Assembly: GCF_001612665.1 (NCBI RefSeq)
Contig: NZ_BDAX01000004.1
Span: 62,001-126,000, forward strand
Source of the DNA: Nocardia alba NBRC 108234
GTDB lineage: Bacteria > Actinomycetota > Actinomycetes > Mycobacteriales > Mycobacteriaceae
Direction of reading: 5' to 3'
Length of the DNA: 64,000 nt
Below, one piece after another: positions 61,301 through 64,000 of this stretch (position 1 is its first letter; each line of letters opens with the position of its first letter). The translations under genes were made by a program, and so were the position numbers. The notes beneath the pieces were generated by a model. It had not been told where the DNA came from and made no database searches. It saw only the letters and a list, made by a program, of their open reading frames with translations.

Positions 61301-63340
61301 CTCACCCCCGAACGCCGAGCCCGCGATGCCGAGGGTCTGGCCGACCTGCTCCGACTGCTCGGTCCCCTCACGCCCGGCGAAGCCGCGGCCCGCTGCGTCC
61401 CTCGACCCGGCACCGCGTCCGCCGCCCGCCACGCCGAAGCCATGGAAGGCCGAGCGCCCGACGAAGACCACACGCCCGCGGCGATCGCCGCCCGCTCCGG
61501 TGAAGAGGCGGAAGGCGAACTCGCTGCCGGTCGCGATCTCCTCGACGACTCCGACGCACCCGCGTGGTTCGCACAACTGCGGGATTCGGCTCGGGCGCTG
61601 GAGGTTTCGTTCGCGGGAAGCACCTGGTGGGTGGCGGTCGAGGATGCGGCGCGCCTGCGGGACGCACTCGGGGTCCCGTTGCCGATCGGGGTGCCCGCGG
61701 CGTTCATCGAACCGGTGCCCGATCCGCTGGGCGACCTCGTCGGTCGCTACGCGCGCACGCACGCACCGTTCACCACGGCTTCGGTCGCCGCCCGATTCGG
61801 CTTGGGCGCCGCCGTGGCCGCGACTTCGCTGCACCGTCTGCTCGCCGAGAAGCGGGTTGTGGAGGGTGAGTTCACGCCGGGGACCGCCGGCGGCGAATGG
61901 TGCGACACCCAGGTCTTGCGCCGGTTGCGCCGCCGGTCACTGGCTGCCGCGCGGCACGAGGTGGAGCCGGTTTCCACGGCGGCCTTCGCGCGCTTCCTGC
62001 CGGCCTGGCAGCACGTGGGATCCGGCGAACTGCGCGGCGTCGACGGCGTCGCGACAGTGGTGGAACAGCTTGCGGGCGTACCGATTCCGGCCTCGGCGTG
62101 GGAGTCGCTGATTTTGCCCTCCCGCGTCCGCGACTACTCCCCCGCCCTGCTGGACGAGTTGATGGCCACCGGCGAGGTGGTGTGGTCCGGCCATGGCGCA
62201 ATTACCGCCCGCGACGGCTGGATCGCCCTGCACCTGGCCGACCAGGCCCCTTTCACGCTGCCCCCCGCCGATGACATCGACCCCACCGATATCCAGCTCA
62301 GCCTGCTGGGCGCCCTCGGCGCGAATCTGGAGCCATCGCCTCCCTCCGACCCGCGGCCTGATCCAGCACACGACGCAACCACCGAGTCCGGTGGCGCCAC
62401 ACGACTACCACCGACAGTGACCGGCGGCGGCGCCTATTTCTTCCGCCAGCTCTCCGATTCCGCGGGTCTGCTCGACGACAAGGCCGCTGGGGACGCGCTG
62501 TGGCAGCTGGTCTGGGCCGGGTACGTCTCCGGTGACACCTTCGCCCCCGTGCGTGCTCTCCTGTCCGGCACCGCCAGGGCCACCACCGCGCACCGGACGC
62601 CCCGCCGCGCTCCGCGAGGTCGCGCGTACCTGCCGCGACCGTCTATGCCGACCAGGTCGGGGCCGCCGACGCTGGCCGGACGCTGGTCGATCCTGCCCGA
62701 ACGCGTGCGGGACAACACCGTTCGCGCCCACGCCACCGCCGATCAACTGCTCGAACGCTACGGCGTGCTGACTCGCGGTTCGGTGCAGAACGAAGGGATC
62801 GCCGGCGGTTTCCAGCTGATGTACCGGGTGCTCACCGAGTTCGAGGATCGCGGCCGGTGCAGGCGCGGCTATTTCGTCGACACGCTGGGCGGCGCCCAGT
62901 TCTCCACCACCGACACCGTCGACCGCCTCCGTTCGTTCGACACCGACCGCGACAACACGAGAGCCGGCGTCGCCCTGGCCCTCGCCGCGTGTGACCCCGC
63001 CAACCCCTACGGCGCCGCGCTGCCGTGGCCCAAGGGCGACGGCGACAGCGGCCATCGGCCGGGCCGCAAGGCGGGCGCGTTGGTGGTTCTGGTCGGCGGC
63101 GAACTGGTGCTCTACTCGGAGCGCGGCGGCAAGACGCTGCTCAGCTTCACCGAGGACATCGGCCTGCGCCGGGCGGCGGCGTTCGCGCTGGCCGGGCTGG
63201 TGCGCGATCGCCGGGTCGACAGCCTGGTGATCGACAAGGTCAACGGAGACACGGTGCACGGCAACCTCTTCGCCGAAGTCCTGATCGAAGCCGGCTTCTC
63301 GATGACGCCGAGCGGTCTGCGACTGCGCAGGCAGGTGTAG
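58358..63340 (+). CDS. lhr: Large ATP-dependent helicase Lhr
   Basis: 1660 residues. The helicase core has Walker A 'APTGSGKT' (40-47), DEVH box (D165), 'LSATV', 'VATSSLELGIDMGAVDLVVQ' and 'GLQRVGRAGHQ'. The Lhr winged-helix/beta-barrel and the long C-terminal domain follow. Lhr is a DNA-repair helicase that translocates 3'-5' on single strands and unwinds RNA:DNA hybrids. It is longer than the mycobacterial protein (about 1510): extra Ala/Ser/Lys-rich and acidic linkers occur near residues 680, 1030 and 1325. nei follows 4 bp later. Confidence 0.95.
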   Translation: MDRFSPATAQWFDGAFPSATSAQLGAWDAIAAGENTLVIAPTGSGKTLSAFLWAIDQLAHRDPPEPGAARSTSVLYVSPLKALAVDVERNLRAPLVGVTQTAKRLGLDPPDISVGVRSGDTPPAQRRAMLRTPPDILITTPESLFLLLTSAARETLARVHTVIVDEVHAIAGSKRGAHLALSLARLDQLTDKPAQRIGLSATVRPPEEVGRFLVGNAPITIVRPPAPKTFDLSVRVPVADMTDPGGDSDQPGSIWPHVDEAIVELVLEHRSSIVFANSRRLSERLTARLNETYSARLGEPVETEHKPPAQLGPSTEVIHGADHLLARAHHGSVSKEQRAIIEDDLKTGRLRCVVATSSLELGIDMGAVDLVVQVEAPPSVASGLQRVGRAGHQVGEISRGVLFPKHRTDVIHCTVAAQRMLAGEIEKLQIPAHPLDILAQQTVAACALEPVDVDAWFDIVRSTGSYANLPRSAYESVLDLLAGRYPSDEFAELRPRVVWDRDAGTITGRPGAQRLAVTSGGAIPDRGMFAVFMVGEKVSRVGELDEEMVYESRVGDVFALGATSWRIEEITFDRVLVSPAFGLPGRLPFWHGDGLGRPAELGAALGEFVRTAGRVPADELSRIVADIGVAPAARSSTASEPIPLVAAMSELSGPPDDVVETTGDAKSGARAKASGRRTSAAPKGSRAKSSSATHSSSAASFEELVRTAGLDQNATANLVSLLEEQRSATGQLPTDRTLVVERFRDELGDWRLVLHSPYGTPVHAPWALAVGARLQEQFGIDAAPTASDDGIVVRLPDTTDQPPGAELFAFEPDEIDEIVTEQVGGSALFASRFRECAARALLLPRRDPGKRAPLWQQRQRSAQLLDVARKFPQFPILLETVRECLRDVYDLPALRELLTKVARREIRLIEVETASPSPFAGALLFSYIGQFLYDGDSPLAERRAAALALDSGLLAELLGRVELRELLDPDVITLTEHELQRLTPERRARDAEGLADLLRLLGPLTPGEAAARCVPRPGTASAARHAEAMEGRAPDEDHTPAAIAARSGEEAEGELAAGRDLLDDSDAPAWFAQLRDSARALEVSFAGSTWWVAVEDAARLRDALGVPLPIGVPAAFIEPVPDPLGDLVGRYARTHAPFTTASVAARFGLGAAVAATSLHRLLAEKRVVEGEFTPGTAGGEWCDTQVLRRLRRRSLAAARHEVEPVSTAAFARFLPAWQHVGSGELRGVDGVATVVEQLAGVPIPASAWESLILPSRVRDYSPALLDELMATGEVVWSGHGAITARDGWIALHLADQAPFTLPPADDIDPTDIQLSLLGALGANLEPSPPSDPRPDPAHDATTESGGATRLPPTVTGGGAYFFRQLSDSAGLLDDKAAGDALWQLVWAGYVSGDTFAPVRALLSGTARATTAHRTPRRAPRGRAYLPRPSMPTRSGPPTLAGRWSILPERVRDNTVRAHATADQLLERYGVLTRGSVQNEGIAGGFQLMYRVLTEFEDRGRCRRGYFVDTLGGAQFSTTDTVDRLRSFDTDRDNTRAGVALALAACDPANPYGAALPWPKGDGDSGHRPGRKAGALVVLVGGELVLYSERGGKTLLSFTEDIGLRRAAAFALAGLVRDRRVDSLVIDKVNGDTVHGNLFAEVLIEAGFSMTPSGLRLRRQV

Positions 63341-63344
63341 CCCG

Positions 63345-64000
63345 ATGCCAGAGGGCGACACCGTCTTCCGCGCCGCCGAGCGCCTGCGTACCGGGCTGGC
63401 CGGTAAAACCCTGACCCGCAGCGATTTCCGGGTCCCGCGCTACGCCACGGTGGATCTGGTCGGCGACCTCGTCGAGGAGGTCGCCAGCTACGGCAAGCAC
63501 CTGTTCATCCGCACCGATCGCGTGAGCGTCCACACCCACCTGAAAATGGAGGGCGTGTGGCGGGTGTTCCATCGCGGTCAGCGCTGGACCAAGCCGCCGG
63601 TCACCGCACGCCTGGTCCTGGCCAATGACGAGGTCGAGGCCGTCGGGTTCTCGCTCGGTAAGGTTCAGGTGCTGGCGCGCGCCGACGAACACACCGTCAT
63701 CGACCATCTCGGTCCGGATCTCCTCGGGCCGAACTGGGATCCGGCCGAGGCGCTACGCAGACTGACCGCCCACCCACGCCGTGCTGTCGGTCTGGCCCTG
63801 CTCGACCAGCGCAATCTGGCCGGCATCGGCAATATCTATCGCAGTGAGATCTGTTTCCTGCGTCGCGTCCACCCCACCACTCCCATCGGGGAGATTCCCG
63901 ATCTCCCCGCGCTCGTCGACGAGGCTCATCGCGTCCTCGGCAAAGCCGCGCACCAACCACCGTGGCGGCCCATGGTGTACGCCCGGACCCGTCGACCATG
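63345..64000 (+). CDS. nei: DNA glycosylase, endonuclease VIII family (3' end outside window)
   Basis: 218 residues visible. The N-terminus MPEGDTVFRAAERL carries the catalytic Pro2-Glu3 of the Fpg/Nei family, and 'SYGKHLFIRTD' holds the lysine of the lesion-recognition loop. The helix-two-turn-helix segment is 'LLDQRNLAGIGNIYRSEICF'. The C-terminal zinc finger lies beyond the window. It removes oxidised bases and cuts the abasic site. It begins 4 bp after the lhr stop, so the two repair genes are probably cotranscribed. Confidence 0.93.
   Translation, partial: MPEGDTVFRAAERLRTGLAGKTLTRSDFRVPRYATVDLVGDLVEEVASYGKHLFIRTDRVSVHTHLKMEGVWRVFHRGQRWTKPPVTARLVLANDEVEAVGFSLGKVQVLARADEHTVIDHLGPDLLGPNWDPAEALRRLTAHPRRAVGLALLDQRNLAGIGNIYRSEICFLRRVHPTTPIGEIPDLPALVDEAHRVLGKAAHQPPWRPMVYARTRRP

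Overview
The window is high-GC actinobacterial chromosome, most likely from Nocardia or a close mycolic-acid-containing relative. Four things point there: GTG starts and TAnnnT -10 boxes are common; IdeR/DtxR-type iron boxes are present; there is a mycothiol-type maleylpyruvate isomerase family gene; and from about 35 kb onward the gene order follows, from memory, the Mycobacterium tuberculosis Rv3274c-Rv3297 block (fadE25, purE, purK, gtrA-like, PH-domain gene, birA, accD5, accE5, maf, sseA, accA3, lat, lrp, pcd, lhr, nei). I see no transposase, integrase, CRISPR array or phage gene.

0-3.3 kb: the 3' end of a TetR-family repressor gene, an AAA+ ATPase gene and a 14-helix drug-exporter gene.

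3.3-24.7 kb: a self-contained catecholate siderophore locus. A secreted protein of unknown function is transcribed away from an ABC importer operon (two FecCD permeases, ATPase, lipoprotein receptor, siderophore-interacting reductase) that ends with a free-standing aryl carrier protein. dhbE faces the dhbA-dhbC-dhbB operon across 30 bp. A 2847-residue NRPS (C-A-T-E-C-A-T-TE) follows, with a second lipoprotein receptor and an EntS-like exporter. Four IdeR-like boxes sit at the three promoter regions, so the locus should be induced by iron starvation. The predicted product is 2,3-dihydroxybenzoyl-D-aa1-aa2, with aa1 probably cationic and aa2 not predictable from its pocket code.

24.6-35 kb: housekeeping and accessory genes, including an MscS channel, split transhydrogenase pntAa-pntAb-pntB, a HIT / maleylpyruvate-isomerase-like / S51-peptidase operon, a GtrA protein, a GlcD-type flavoprotein oxidase, a membrane metallophosphoesterase and a small GNAT protein.

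35-53.6 kb: the conserved acyl-CoA metabolism block, with fadE25 and two TetR regulators, purE/purK, a two-component system, an acyl-ACP desaturase, biotin ligase and the subunits of the AccA3-AccD5-AccE5 carboxylase. The rhodanese SseA in this block has lost its catalytic cysteine.

53.6-64 kb: lysine catabolism (lat, lrp, an aminoadipate-semialdehyde dehydrogenase), initiator tRNA, a histidine phosphatase with a changed motif, the giant helicase Lhr and the start of nei.
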